Assembly (NCBI GenBank): GCA_023230065.1
Contig: JALNYB010000071.1
Location: 1 to 6,429 of the forward strand
Direction of reading: 5' to 3'
DNA: 6,429 bases
Source: Candidatus Methanomethylophilaceae archaeon
GTDB taxonomy: Archaea > Thermoplasmatota > Thermoplasmata > Methanomassiliicoccales > Methanomethylophilaceae
Shown: positions 6,363 to 6,429 of the stretch, in pieces
Position numbering within the stretch: the stretch's first letter is position 1
Layout of the letters: each line of letters opens with the position of its first letter
Translations under genes and position numbers: made by a program
The notes under the pieces: model-generated
The model's input: the letters and a program-made list of their open reading frames with translations, nothing else
What the model was told of the DNA's origin: nothing
Database searches by the model: none

Positions 6363-6429
6363 CCATTAGTACCATTTAAACTAATATGTAGTGGAACAAT
6401 CTTATGAAAAAAAGAACCACCAATGCTCA
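6363..6429. other. Upstream region of the minus-strand operon (window edge)
   Basis: This A/T-rich 67-base end piece carries the presumed promoter of the operon that begins at 6362. On the minus strand, TACATATTAG (about 6381-6390) is placed 20-28 bases before the ATG and could act as a TATA box; TTTAAA at 6375-6380 is too close to the start. A run of seven T on the minus strand (6407-6413), preceded by GGTGGTTC, could be the end of a terminator of a gene beyond the window. The matching arm would lie outside, so this cannot be tested here. Confidence 0.3.

Noticed and set aside
6404..6429. ATG with a following open stretch on the plus strand at the right edge (MKKRTTNA)
   Set aside because: Only eight codons are visible, with no ribosome site and no recognisable start; it could equally be part of a terminator on the other strand.
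1..6429. CRISPR arrays, tRNA or rRNA genes, insertion sequences, integrase or phage genes
   Set aside because: I saw no regularly spaced repeats, no cloverleaf-like segments, no transposase or integrase motifs and no terminal inverted repeats on either strand.

Overview
The window looks like a piece of an archaeal genome, plausibly a methanogen of the Methanomicrobiales type. This is inferred from A/T-rich TATA-like boxes upstream of genes, one first-in-operon gene and one internal gene without a Shine-Dalgarno, GTG starts, and the protein style. No marker gene fixes the taxonomy. Base composition changes sharply: the left flank (about 1-590) is roughly 52% GC in the lines I counted, the spacer before the next gene falls to about 22% GC in one 60-base line, and a counted line inside the long minus-strand gene is about 42% GC. 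The right five-sixths therefore read as an accessory sugar-metabolism island beside a chromosomal housekeeping gene.

Layout. At the left edge a nitroreductase-family gene runs off the window on the minus strand (1-413). A 343-base spacer follows, A/T-rich in its right half. Two plus-strand genes come next: a fusion of a GT-A-type glycosyltransferase-like domain with a radical SAM enzyme (757-2448), and after 4 bases a stand-alone GT-A glycosyltransferase (2453-3247). Facing them, and overlapping tail-to-tail by 9 bases, is a minus-strand operon of three genes joined by 4-base start/stop overlaps. In transcription order it has a small kinase-fold protein (6362-5739), a fusion of a UDP-sugar 6-dehydrogenase lacking its usual UDP-binding third domain with a GT2 glycosyltransferase (5742-4168), and a radical SAM protein with its auxiliary-cluster (twitch/SPASM-like) cysteines ahead of the core (4171-3239).

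How they may work together (inference). Within 5.6 kb there are three glycosyltransferase-like domains, two radical SAM domains, one nucleotide-sugar dehydrogenase domain and one kinase-like protein. Two of the five proteins are fusions that join sugar transfer to redox or radical chemistry. The most economical reading is a module that builds and modifies an unusual, perhaps uronic-acid-containing, glycan or glycoconjugate. No transporter, flippase, polymerase, oligosaccharyltransferase or peptide precursor lies in the window, so the acceptor and final product cannot be named.
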